From NCBI GenBank assembly GCA_011525785.1, contig WYBT01000020.1, forward strand, positions 1 to 64,000: 64,000 bases of DNA, written 5' to 3'. Made by a program: the position numbers and the translations under genes. Each line of letters opens with the position of its first letter. The stretch's first letter is position 1. The stretch is from Planctomycetaceae bacterium. Its GTDB lineage: Bacteria; Planctomycetota; UBA1135; GCA-002686595. This document shows positions 45,786 to 53,790 of the stretch, one piece after another. The notes beneath the pieces are model-generated. The model had not been told where the DNA came from, ran no database searches, and saw nothing but the letters and a program-made list of their open reading frames with translations.

Positions 45786-48700
45786 CTACGGGCACACGGT
45801 GAACGTCAGCGAGTCGCTGAAGCCCGTAGTGAACTGCGCTTGCGGGTCGCGCATCCACCAGCGCGCGAACACGTTCGTGCCGGGCACGAGCAGCAGGTCC
45901 GAGCCGCCCGCGATCCAGACGTTGAAGTCGAACGAGTACGCGCCGCCGCACACGCCCGCGCCGGTCGAGAGCTGCACGCCCGTGCGACGGAACGGGGGCC
46001 GTACGCACAGGAAGCCGCCTTGGAAGGGCGCGAAGCTCGCGGCGTAGCCGTAGAACAGCATGCCGCTGCGGTCGGGGATCGCCTGCGAGCAGGTGATCAC
46101 GAAGCCGCTGCCGGCCGTTGCGCTCGGCGCGCCGCTCCAACCCATCGACGGCGGACAACCTTGGCTGTTGATCTTGGCCGTGCAGTAGACCTGGATCGCG
46201 GGGCAGGGCGCCTCGCAGTCGTCTGGGATCGTGTTGATGTTCGAGTCCAGGCTCGTGCCGAGCAGGATGTCACAGGCGTCGACGCGGCCGTTGGCGTTGC
46301 AGTCGGGCTCGCAGTTGTCCGGCACGCCGTTCTCGTCGCAGTCGATCTCCGTGCCGAGCGCCAGCTCGCACACGTCGCCCGCCAAGTCGCCGTCGCAGTC
46401 GTCCTGGCCGGGGTTGAAGTGCGCCGGGCAGTTGTCGCACTCGTCGCCGCGTCCGTCGAGGTCGAGGTCGACCTGCAGCGGGTTGGCGATCGCGGCGCAG
46501 TTGTCGACGCAGTCGAACACGCTGTCGCCGTCGCTGTCGACTTCCGCCACGCCGCAGCCGCACACGCCGGGCGTGGTCTTGAGCGGATCGCTCGGGCAAC
46601 CGTCGAGGCAGTCGAGCGCGCCGTCGCCGTCGCTGTCGACGTCGGCCACGCCGCAGCCGCAGGCGCCGGGCGCGGTCTTGAGCGGATCGCTCGGGCAACC
46701 GTCGAGGCAGTTGAGCACGCCATCGCCGTCAGAGTCGACGTCCGCGGTTCCGCAGCCGCACACGCCGGGCGCGAGCTTCAGCGGGTCGTTCGGGCAACCG
46801 TCGTTGCAGTTGGGCGTGCCGTCGCCGTCGCTGTCCGCGTCGCTCACGCCGCAGCCGCACGTCCCAGGCGCCGTCTTGAACGGATCTGCGGGGCACAGGT
46901 CGTTGCAGTCCGCCGTTCCATCGCCGTCGCTGTCCGCATCGCTCACGCCGCAGCCGCACTGGCCCGGCGCCGTCTTGAGCGGATCGCTCGGGCAGCCGTC
47001 GACGCAGTTCGGCGAACCGTCGCCGTCGCTGTCGGTCTCCGGAACGCCGCACCCGCAGAAGCCGGGCGTGCTCTTGAGCGGATCGCTGGGGCAACCGTCG
47101 ACGCAGTCCGCCACTCCGTCGCCGTCGCTGTCCGTGTCGGCCGCGCCGCAGCCGCACTGGCCGGCCGCGATCTTGAGCGGATCGAGCGGGCAGCCGTCGT
47201 TGCAGTCGGCCGTGCCGTCGCCGTCGCTGTCGGTGTCGGCGACACCGCAGCCGCACTGGCCCGGCGCGATCTTGAGCGGATCGAGCGGGCAGCCATCGAA
47301 GCAGTCGAGCGTGCCGTCGCCGTCGCTGTCCACGTCAGCAACTCCGCAGCCGCAGGCGCCGGGCGCGATCTTCGCGGGGTCGTTCGGGCAGCCGTCGTTG
47401 CAGTTGGGCGTGCCGTCGCCATCGCTGTCGGCGTCGCTCACTCCGCAGCCGCACACGCCGGGTGCGAGCTTGAGCGGGTCGAGCGGGCAGCCGTCGTTGC
47501 AATTGGGCGTACCATCGCCATCGCTGTCGGCGTCGCTCACTCCGCAGCCGCACACGCCGGGCGCGATCTTGAGCGGATCGCTCGGGCAACCGTCGTTGCA
47601 GTTGGGCGTGCCGTCTCCGTCGCTGTCGAGGTCGCTTACGCCGCAGCCGCACACGCCGGGCACGGTCTTGGCCGGATCGCTCGGGCAGCCGTCGTTGCAG
47701 TTGGGCGTGCCGTCGCCGTCGCTGTCGACATCGCTGACGCCACAGCCGCACGCGCCGGGCGAGGTCTTGAGCGGATCGCTCGGGCAGCCGTCGTTGCAGT
47801 CGGCCGCGCCGTCGCCGTCGCTGTCGACATCGCTGACGCCGCAGCCGCACACACCCGCCGCGGTCTTCAACGGATCGAGCGGACACCCATCGAGGCAGTC
47901 GGCGGTTCCGTCGCCGTCGCTGTCGAGCGTGCAGGCGCTCACGCCGACGTCGAGCGAATAGCCCTGGGTCGCGGCCGGCGTGTTGCTCTCGAACACGCGC
48001 ACGAAGTACGTCCCCGCGGCGCTCAGCGGCGCGAGCAGGATCTGTTCGGTCGCGCCCGGGCCGTTCGCGTTCGCGCTCGCGAGCACGGTGCTGCCGTTGG
48101 GGGCGATCAACTCGACGCTCAGGTCCGCTACGGACAGCGCATCGAAGGGCGAGCTCGTCGTGCAGCCGCCTCCGCCGTTGGGACCCAGGTTGTACGTGCT
48201 GCCGATCGGCGTGATGGTGATGCTCGCGACGGCCGGCGTGCTCACCGAGAACGAGAAGAAGTCCGAATCGCCGTCGGCGTCGATCGAGAGCAGTGAACTG
48301 CTCGCCGCGTTGGGGCCCGTGAGCGGCGGCGGCAGAGCTCCGCGCGAAACGCTGTTGCCCACCGCGATCGCGCCGAGCGCCGTGGCCGTCCCGGTGCTGT
48401 CATCGGCCTCGAACGCGTCGCCGTAGTGGCGCTGCATGCCGCGGATGTCGTCCTGGCGCGGACCGTCGAAGCCGAACGGGATGATCGGCTCCATCAACTT
48501 GGTCCCGTCGGCGGGGCACGCGAGGTCCACGCCGCAGGCGATGCCCTGCGCCCAGTTCATCGAGTTGCGCAGCACGCGGTGCAGGTCGCCCGGCGTCTCC
48601 CAGGCATCGAAGCGGTCGAGCACGATGTCGCCGTTGCCGGGGAATGCGGCCACGACGGTCACGCCGCCGGGGCCGTCGAGGCGCTTCATCGCGACGCGGA

Positions 48701-49193
48701 TGTCGCCGCGCGTGGCGCTGCCGAGCGAGCCCCAGGTCGCGCCGTCGTCCCACTCGACGCCCACGCCCTGGATGCGCTGGAAATCGATGCCGGTGAGCTC
48801 TTCCCAGCGATCGAAGGACTGCTGGATGCGCTGCACCCAGGTCGCGCGTCCGCCCTGCGACGCGAACAGGAAGTCCATGCGAGAGAAGAGCGACGAAGTG
48901 CCGCCGTTCTCGCCGATGATCGACGGGATCACGACGCCGTCGGGCACGAAGCTCCAGGTCACGACACGCGGTGAACCCTGCGGTCCGGGCCAGCGCGGGC
49001 CGAGGAAGTACTCGGGCGGTGGCGGCAGTTGGCGATTGGCGCGTTCGATGTACTCGGCGCTCGGCGGGTTGAGCGAGTCGAAGCCCAGCGCGTAGACGTC
49101 TTGTGCGAGCGCGCGGGGCGAACCCGCGAGTGAGAGTCCGAATGCGACGCACGAAGCGAGCACGGATCCGGCGCGAGCCATTGTGAATTGCAT
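45786..49193 (-). CDS. Secreted matrixin-like protein with degenerate zinc site, 33-residue Asp/Cys repeats and shared C-terminal domain
   Basis: 1135-residue exported protein. The signal peptide is about residues 1-30 (ending RALA). Residues about 75-258 align with matrixin-type metalloproteases (TWSFVPDG, IQQSFDRWEELTGIDF, CPADGTKLMEPIIPF, DDIRGMQRHYGD). Where HExxHxxGxxH is expected the sequence is WAQGIACGVDL (214-224), so no zinc site remains. A PPC-like beta domain (about 300-420) follows. Then come 14 tandem 33-residue repeats with DSDGDG and CGCG motifs, a dockerin/thrombospondin-3-like Asp-Cys region, and the shared C-terminal module, subtype B (DNA 45786-46187; YCTAKINSQGC, CVRPPFRRTG, WWMRDP). 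A binding, not proteolytic, role is inferred. Confidence 0.88.
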   Translation of the reverse strand: MQFTMARAGSVLASCVAFGLSLAGSPRALAQDVYALGFDSLNPPSAEYIERANRQLPPPPEYFLGPRWPGPQGSPRVVTWSFVPDGVVIPSIIGENGGTSSLFSRMDFLFASQGGRATWVQRIQQSFDRWEELTGIDFQRIQGVGVEWDDGATWGSLGSATRGDIRVAMKRLDGPGGVTVVAAFPGNGDIVLDRFDAWETPGDLHRVLRNSMNWAQGIACGVDLACPADGTKLMEPIIPFGFDGPRQDDIRGMQRHYGDAFEADDSTGTATALGAIAVGNSVSRGALPPPLTGPNAASSSLLSIDADGDSDFFSFSVSTPAVASITITPIGSTYNLGPNGGGGCTTSSPFDALSVADLSVELIAPNGSTVLASANANGPGATEQILLAPLSAAGTYFVRVFESNTPAATQGYSLDVGVSACTLDSDGDGTADCLDGCPLDPLKTAAGVCGCGVSDVDSDGDGAADCNDGCPSDPLKTSPGACGCGVSDVDSDGDGTPNCNDGCPSDPAKTVPGVCGCGVSDLDSDGDGTPNCNDGCPSDPLKIAPGVCGCGVSDADSDGDGTPNCNDGCPLDPLKLAPGVCGCGVSDADSDGDGTPNCNDGCPNDPAKIAPGACGCGVADVDSDGDGTLDCFDGCPLDPLKIAPGQCGCGVADTDSDGDGTADCNDGCPLDPLKIAAGQCGCGAADTDSDGDGVADCVDGCPSDPLKSTPGFCGCGVPETDSDGDGSPNCVDGCPSDPLKTAPGQCGCGVSDADSDGDGTADCNDLCPADPFKTAPGTCGCGVSDADSDGDGTPNCNDGCPNDPLKLAPGVCGCGTADVDSDGDGVLNCLDGCPSDPLKTAPGACGCGVADVDSDGDGALDCLDGCPSDPLKTTPGVCGCGVAEVDSDGDSVFDCVDNCAAIANPLQVDLDLDGRGDECDNCPAHFNPGQDDCDGDLAGDVCELALGTEIDCDENGVPDNCEPDCNANGRVDACDILLGTSLDSNINTIPDDCEAPCPAIQVYCTAKINSQGCPPSMGWSGAPSATAGSGFVITCSQAIPDRSGMLFYGYAASFAPFQGGFLCVRPPFRRTGVQLSTGAGVCGGAYSFDFNVWIAGGSDLLLVPGTNVFARWWMRDPQAQFTTGFSDSLTFTVCP
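46539..47924 (-). repeat. Fourteen tandem 99-bp repeats encoding Asp/Cys-rich calcium-binding-type units
   Basis: Fourteen exact 33-codon units, no unit longer or shorter, each of the form DSDGDGTPNCNDGC, then PxDPxKxxPG, then xCGCGVxDx. A fifteenth unit decays (DSDGDSVFDCVDNC). The DSDGDG stretch matches thrombospondin type 3-like calcium loops, and each unit has four cysteines. The DNA units are highly similar and GC-rich, so copy number may vary between strains and assemblies. Substitutions are mostly confined to the same few positions. Confidence 0.95.
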
Positions 49194-49285
49194 GGGAGTG
49201 AGGCCTTGCGGCGGGCGTAGACCTCTCCCGGGTTGCGATGGGCGATGCGTGGCCTGCCGGGGAAGTCGAGAGCGCCGCCGTTCCC

Positions 49286-49318
49286 AAAAATGCTACTAGG
49301 CGCACGCAGGGCGCCTAG
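49286..49318 (-). terminator. Intrinsic terminator-like hairpin downstream of the kinase gene
   Basis: On the minus strand CTAGGCGC (49318-49311) and GCGCCTAG (49303-49296) form a perfect 8-bp stem with a 7-nt loop, followed by TAGCATTTTT. It lies 159 bp after the stop of the signal-peptide kinase gene and about 90 bp before the start of the matrixin-like gene on the same strand, in the 283-bp gap between them. It could end the kinase transcript or act as an attenuator in the leader of the matrixin-like gene. Confidence 0.55.
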
Positions 49319-49476
49319 ATGGGTGCGAGCGGGACGCCCAGCGCTCCAGTTGCCCTCGGAAGACCTTTCGCGCGAGTGGCGCGCTGCGGGCAGTTGGCGG
49401 ACGCGTCTGTCGGGGACGCTTTCTCGAGGCGCGCGCCGCGCTCCGCGGGCCCCGCAGGGCCCATGTCGCCTCGATT

Positions 49477-50628
49477 TCAGATCAGGGCGGCCAATCCGGC
49501 TGCGAGTCCGGCGCCGAGCGCAGCCGCCGCGCCCAGGGCCAGCGCCCCGCGCCGCAGCACGGCAGCCTGGGCATGGCGCGAGAGCTCGCTTTCGACCTCG
49601 AGCGCGAGTTGGGCGGCGCTGGCGGTGCGCTCTTCGCGGCGCAGGGCGCTCGCGCGCTGGACCACGAGATCCAGGCCGGCCTCGAGGCGCGCCTGAAGGC
49701 GTTGCAGGCTCGAGCGCCGCAAACGGGCCAGGGCGCCGCCGCGTGCGCCGCTGGTCCGCAGTTGTTCGCTCGGGCTCACGCGCGGCGCAAAGGCTGCGAG
49801 CCACGGCGCAGCAGCGAGGCGCAGCGAGTCGAGCGCGTGTCCCGCGCCGCCGACGAGCAGCTCGCGCAGCACGACCCCGAGCGCGAACACGTCGGCGCGC
49901 GCGTCGAGGCTCTCGAGTTCTGCGCCGAAGTGCTCGGGCGCCATGTAGGCCGGCGTGCCCATCACCAGGTCGGTCGCATCGCCGCTCGCCGACTTCAAGC
50001 GCGCCAGCCCCAGGTCGATCACCTTGGGGATCGCGCGGCCATCGCGCTCGCACACCAGGATGTTGGCCGGCTTGAGGTCGCCGTGCAGCACGCCGCGGCG
50101 GTGCATGTGCTCGACCGCGTGCGCGACCTGTGCGAACAGCTCGAGGCGTTGATCGAGCGCGAGCTCGCGCTTGTCGCAGTAGTCGGTCAGCGGCTCGCCG
50201 TCGACCCACTCCATCGCCATCCACGGCCGGCCATCGTCGTCGGCGCCGACTTCGTACAGCCGCGCGACGTGTTCGTGCTCGACGCTGGCGAGCGCCTGCG
50301 CCTCGACTTCGAACTGCGCCAGGATGCGCGGCGAGAAGATGCCCTCGTTCAGCACCTTGAGCGCCACGCGGCGCTGGATGCGGCCCTGCGATTCGGCGAG
50401 GTACACGCGCCCCATGCCGCCCGCGCCCAGTTCGCGCAGCACGCGATAAGGCCCGATCTGCCGCGGTCGCAGCGCGGCGTCCTCGTCGACCGGCTCGGGC
50501 GTCGGATCGAACTCTTCGTCGGAGCGCGCGGCGAGTTGCGGCGCGGGCAACGCTTGCGCCGAGAGCGGCGTCAGCGCGGCGGCGAACAGGAACGAGAGCA
50601 GGGCTGCGAAACGGAGCGGTCGGGTCAT
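49477..50628 (-). CDS. Ser/Thr kinase-like protein with N-terminal signal peptide and altered catalytic motifs
   Basis: 383-residue protein from the ATG at 50626-50628. A signal-peptide-like N terminus (residues 1-26, PLSAQA) precedes an acidic linker and a kinase domain (about 58-330) with glycine loop LGAGGMGRVY, K91, E109, and GTPAYMAPEHF. The catalytic loop is HGDLKPAN (G183 in place of Arg, D184 kept) and the DFG motif is DLG (D205). A C-terminal hydrophobic helix (about 360-382) ends the protein. If the signal is cleaved or acts as an anchor with this polarity, the kinase domain would be outside the cytoplasm, unlike normal bacterial kinases. An undetected non-standard downstream start is the alternative. 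Confidence 0.82.
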   Translation of the reverse strand: MTRPLRFAALLSFLFAAALTPLSAQALPAPQLAARSDEEFDPTPEPVDEDAALRPRQIGPYRVLRELGAGGMGRVYLAESQGRIQRRVALKVLNEGIFSPRILAQFEVEAQALASVEHEHVARLYEVGADDDGRPWMAMEWVDGEPLTDYCDKRELALDQRLELFAQVAHAVEHMHRRGVLHGDLKPANILVCERDGRAIPKVIDLGLARLKSASGDATDLVMGTPAYMAPEHFGAELESLDARADVFALGVVLRELLVGGAGHALDSLRLAAAPWLAAFAPRVSPSEQLRTSGARGGALARLRRSSLQRLQARLEAGLDLVVQRASALRREERTASAAQLALEVESELSRHAQAAVLRRGALALGAAAALGAGLAAGLAALI

Positions 50629-50834
50629 GGCGGGGGCCTCGCGGGGCGGCGCGCGTACGCACATGGCGGTCCAGCGCGGCGATTCACACCGAACTGACGT
50701 GCGAGCGCGTTTCAGAGCCTGTGCGAGGCTCTCGGGGCTCACGCATGCGCTGCGTGCATGACGGATTGGCAGCGCGCACCCGCGCTCACCTGCCGCTTCG
50801 GCGGTCCCGCGCCGCGCCCTACGATCCGCACACC

Positions 50835-51653
50835 ATGCCGCGCTCCCTGCTCCACGTCGCCACGCCCGCAGAGTTCGAATTGGCCCGTCGCTCGGGCATG
50901 CATGTTCCCGCGTCGCTCGCGAGCGAGGGATTCGTGCACTGCTGCTACCTCGAGCAGCTTTCAGGCGTGCTCGAGCGCTACTTCCGCGGCGCCGGCGAGC
51001 TCGCGCTGCTCGAGTTCGACGCTCACGCGGTGGGCGAGCTGCGCCACGAGTCGCCGCCCGGCGTGCGAGAGCGCTTCCCGCATGTGTACGGCGCGCTCCC
51101 GATGAGCGCCCTGCGCCGCCACTTCACGCTCGCGCCCGAACACGGCGGTCATGCGCTCCCGCTCGAGCTGCGCGAAGTGCTCGCGAGCACGCAGCGCGAC
51201 GTCGACGCGCTCCTCGCCGCCTATGCCTGGTACGACCACCCCGAGGGCCCCAAGTTCGTCGAGACGCACCGCGACGAGCACCGCACGAGCGGTCACTGGC
51301 TGTTCCTGCCCGGCGCGATCAGCGCGTTCCACCGCGTGCTCAACAACGAGGAGCTGTGGATCGCACAGCGCGGCGCGCTGCGCATCCACGTCATCGACGA
51401 GCGCGGCGCGCACAGCGAGCACACGCTCGGACTCGACCTCTCGGCCGGCCAGACGCCCGTGCTCTCAATCCCGCTCGGCGTCCTCCAGGCCGCCGAGTTG
51501 CTCGACGGCGAGAGCTTCGCCTTCGGCGCCAACGTGTGCGCGCCGCCGTTTCACTTCGAGCGGTTCGAACTAACGCCGCGCGCGGTGCTGCAGGAGCGTT
51601 TCCCGCAGCACCGCGCGCTGATCGAGCGCTTGACGCACGCTCGCGGCGCGTAA
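50835..51653 (+). CDS. DUF952-DUF985 (cupin) fusion protein
   Basis: 272-residue soluble protein joining two uncharacterised families. Residues 1-100 match DUF952: SLLHVATPAEFELARRSG, EGFVHCCYLEQLSGVLERYF, LLEFDAHAVGELRHE and RFPHVYGALPM. Residues about 115-270 match the DUF985 cupin: YDHPEGPKFVETHRDEHRTSGHWLFLPG, AFHRVLNNEELWIAQRGALRIHVID, LGLDLSAGQTPVLSIPLGVLQAAEL and FGANVCAPPFHFERFEL, with histidines placed as in cupin metal sites. The start MPRSLLHVA at 50835 is preceded by an unused open frame. It diverges from the kinase gene (206 bp apart). The function is unknown; the fusion suggests the two families act together. Confidence 0.85.
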   Translation: MPRSLLHVATPAEFELARRSGMHVPASLASEGFVHCCYLEQLSGVLERYFRGAGELALLEFDAHAVGELRHESPPGVRERFPHVYGALPMSALRRHFTLAPEHGGHALPLELREVLASTQRDVDALLAAYAWYDHPEGPKFVETHRDEHRTSGHWLFLPGAISAFHRVLNNEELWIAQRGALRIHVIDERGAHSEHTLGLDLSAGQTPVLSIPLGVLQAAELLDGESFAFGANVCAPPFHFERFELTPRAVLQERFPQHRALIERLTHARGA

Positions 51654-51680
51654 ACGAGCCGCTCGACTACGGCCGCTCGA

Positions 51681-52109
51681 CTACGGCCGGTACGTGAGTT
51701 CCAAACCGTTCGAGAGGCTGGTCGTGCGGCACGCGCCCGGGTCGCGGAACCAGGCCTGCACGTAGACCTTGTCGCCCGCGCTCCAGGGCGTGCCGAGCGC
51801 GCCCGGCGTGGCCTGTTGGAAGGCGTTCCAGTCGAGCGCGAGCGAGCCCGTGCAGGTCGCGTTGGTCCCGCCGGAAGTCTGCGGGAAGCTGCGCTGCGTC
51901 GGCGGCTTCACGCACAGGAAGCTCGAGCCCACGCCGCCCGGACACCAGGCCTGCGGCAGCGCTTGCAGCCCGTAGAACATGATGCCGGTGCGCTGGCCCT
52001 CGACGTTGGCGACGTTGATCGTGCAGGAGTTCGCGAAGCTCACGCTGGGTTGGTTGTTCGCGGACATCGAGGCGTTGCAGCCGTTCGTGGTCGTGCCCGC
52101 GGTGCAGTA
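51681..52109 (-). repeat. Left copy of inverted C-terminal-domain repeat
   Basis: Encodes the shared 142-residue module and is the inverted partner of 53341-53769. By eye 114 of 142 aligned residues are identical, the closest pair among the eight copies in the window. The two copies flank about 1.2 kb containing the divergent N-terminal halves and the common intergenic region. Confidence 0.8.
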
Positions 52110-52673
52110 GGCCGTCGGCGGCACGTTCGCGAGCATGTAGGTCTCGAACGACATGCGCCAACCGCAGTCGGCGAAGCAGCCCGTCGCGTTGGGGCCGAGG
52201 TAGAGGAAGTTGGGATAGGAGGGCGCAGCCGGCGGCGCGATGTAGGACCCGAGGAAGCTGCCGCCCGTGTTGTTGCCCTGGATCTCGATCACGAAGACAT
52301 CGTTCGCGTTCAGCGCGATTCCCGCCGACGAGCAGTCGATGAACACCACTTCGTTGAAGTTCGAGTTGGTCTTGGTCGCCACGCCTTGGAACGCGATCGG
52401 GCCGGTGTTCCAGCCCGCGCCGACGCGCACGCGCACGTCCATCGTCGAACCGGCGGAGCCGTTGAGGAACAGCGAGAAGCCCTCGAGCACTCCGGTCAGT
52501 CCGCAGCGCACTTCCTGTTGCCACTCCAGGCTCGAGGCGGAGCCGTTGAAGCTGGCGGTCTGGATCGGGGGCGGCGGCGGGAACGCGTTGGACTGATCGA
52601 GCACGCCGGTCTGTGCGCTCGCGACCGATCCGAACAACGCCAAGGTGAACGCCAATCGCAGGGACGAAGTCAT
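51681..52673 (-). CDS. Secreted protein with shared C-terminal domain (inverted paralogue 1)
   Basis: 330-residue exported protein. The signal peptide is residues 1-21 (ending SVASA). Residues about 35-180 form an unrecognised beta-rich domain with Cys pairs (VRCGLTG...FIDCSSAG, CFADCGW). The last 142 residues (DNA 51681-52109) are the shared C-terminal module, subtype A: YCTAGTTTNGC, VEGQRTGIMFYGLQALPQAW, CVKPPTQRSFPQ, CTGSLALDWNAF and AWFRDPGACRTT. This module is about 80% identical by eye count to that of the divergently transcribed neighbour at 52795, while the N-terminal domains differ, pointing to recent duplication or conversion of the module. Confidence 0.8.
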   Translation of the reverse strand: MTSSLRLAFTLALFGSVASAQTGVLDQSNAFPPPPPIQTASFNGSASSLEWQQEVRCGLTGVLEGFSLFLNGSAGSTMDVRVRVGAGWNTGPIAFQGVATKTNSNFNEVVFIDCSSAGIALNANDVFVIEIQGNNTGGSFLGSYIAPPAAPSYPNFLYLGPNATGCFADCGWRMSFETYMLANVPPTAYCTAGTTTNGCNASMSANNQPSVSFANSCTINVANVEGQRTGIMFYGLQALPQAWCPGGVGSSFLCVKPPTQRSFPQTSGGTNATCTGSLALDWNAFQQATPGALGTPWSAGDKVYVQAWFRDPGACRTTSLSNGLELTYRP

Positions 52674-52794
52674 TGTGCGCCTCGTGGAGGTGGGGGCGAG
52701 AAGGGGGGACGACTTGCGCGGTCGAGCTTAGCCCGTTCGCGCAGCGCCGTGGGCACGCGCGCGCAACTTCGCGAGCGAGTACCCTTGAGCACCC

Positions 52795-53769
52795 ATGAAG
52801 ATCCCTGCGCTTTCTCGCGTCGTTGTGCTGATTCTCCCGCTGCTCCTCGCCTCGAGCGCGCGTGCGCAAGCGCCGTGCTACGCCGAGAACGACGGCCCGA
52901 ACTTCAACAACGGCGTGTCGATCAGCGCCGTCACGCTCGCGATCCGTTTCACGACGCCCACGGACTTCAGCGCGACGCAGCTCGAGATCTTCACCGGCGA
53001 AGCGAGCGCCTCGCACACGCTGCAGCTGTGGTCGCACAACGCGGCGACGAATCGGCCCGCGCTGCTGCTCTCGAGCGGCAGTGTTGCGGTGGGCGCGGCC
53101 AACCAGTGGTATCGAGCGACGCTCGGAGCGCCGGTCGCGCTCACGGCGGGGCAGACCTACTGGTTCGGCTGGGTCACCAGCGAAGGCGCGCAAGCGGCCG
53201 TCGACACGCTCAACGTCGGTCTCGGCCAGCCTTACACCGCGTCGAGCAACTCCGGCGCGAGCTGGGGCAACGTGTTCCAGTTCGTCGATCGCCACTGGAA
53301 GATCCGGCTGCTGGGTTCGTGTGGCGGCCCGCCGCTCGCGTACTGCACGCCCGGCACGACTTCGAACGGCTGCAACGCGCTCGTTTCGGCGAGCGCGCAG
53401 CCCAGCGCGACCCTCGCGAGCCCCTGCGCGATCACCGTGTCGGGCGTCGAAGGCCAACGCACCGGCATCGTGTTCTACGGACTGCAAGCGCTGCCGCAGG
53501 CCTGGTGCTCCGGCGGCATCGGCTCGAGCTTCCTGTGCGTGAAGCCGCCGACGCAGCGCAGCTTCCCGCAGTCGTCGGGTGGAACCAATGCGAGCTGCAC
53601 GGGCTCGCTCGCGCTCGACTGGAACGCGTTCCAACTGGCGACGCCGAGCGCGCTGGGCACGCCGTGGGGTGCGGGCGACAAGGCCTTCGTGCAGGCCTGG
53701 TTCCGCGATCCGGGCGCGTGCCGCACGACGAGCTTGTCGAACGCGCTCGAGTTGACGCACGTTCCCTGA
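52795..53769 (+). CDS. Secreted protein with shared C-terminal domain (inverted paralogue 2)
   Basis: 324-residue exported protein. The signal peptide is residues 1-25 (ending SARAQ). Residues about 40-175 are a jelly-roll-like beta domain (TLAIRFTTPTDFSATQLEIFTGE, LTAGQTYWFGWVTS, NVFQFVDRHWKIRLLGSC) of a type seen in planctomycete exported proteins; no enzyme motif is visible. The last 142 residues (DNA 53341-53769) are the shared C-terminal module, subtype A: YCTPGTTSNGC, CVKPPTQRSFPQ and AWFRDPGACRTT, ending LTHVP. It is transcribed away from the 51681-52673 gene across a 121-bp region and lies 21 bp upstream of the carboxypeptidase-regulatory-repeat gene on the same strand. Confidence 0.82.
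   Translation: MKIPALSRVVVLILPLLLASSARAQAPCYAENDGPNFNNGVSISAVTLAIRFTTPTDFSATQLEIFTGEASASHTLQLWSHNAATNRPALLLSSGSVAVGAANQWYRATLGAPVALTAGQTYWFGWVTSEGAQAAVDTLNVGLGQPYTASSNSGASWGNVFQFVDRHWKIRLLGSCGGPPLAYCTPGTTSNGCNALVSASAQPSATLASPCAITVSGVEGQRTGIVFYGLQALPQAWCSGGIGSSFLCVKPPTQRSFPQSSGGTNASCTGSLALDWNAFQLATPSALGTPWGAGDKAFVQAWFRDPGACRTTSLSNALELTHVP
53341..53769 (+). repeat. Right copy of inverted C-terminal-domain repeat
   Basis: Partner of the inverted copy at 51681-52109. It encodes the same subtype A module and is the most similar pair in the window. Inverted repeats of this length could recombine and flip the intervening intergenic region, though no evidence of inversion is visible in a single sequence. 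Confidence 0.8.
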
Positions 53770-53790
53770 TTCGTTCGAGGCCACTCCGCC

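Noticed and set aside
46539..47924. Tandem repeats considered as a CRISPR array
   Set aside because: Units are contiguous 99-bp coding repeats with no unique spacers and no cas genes nearby.
46231..47961. Repetitive plus-strand frame with Ser/Pro/Gly-rich repeats
   Set aside because: It is only the reverse reading of the fourteen 99-bp repeats, whose other strand encodes the conserved calcium-type repeats in a protein with a signal peptide.
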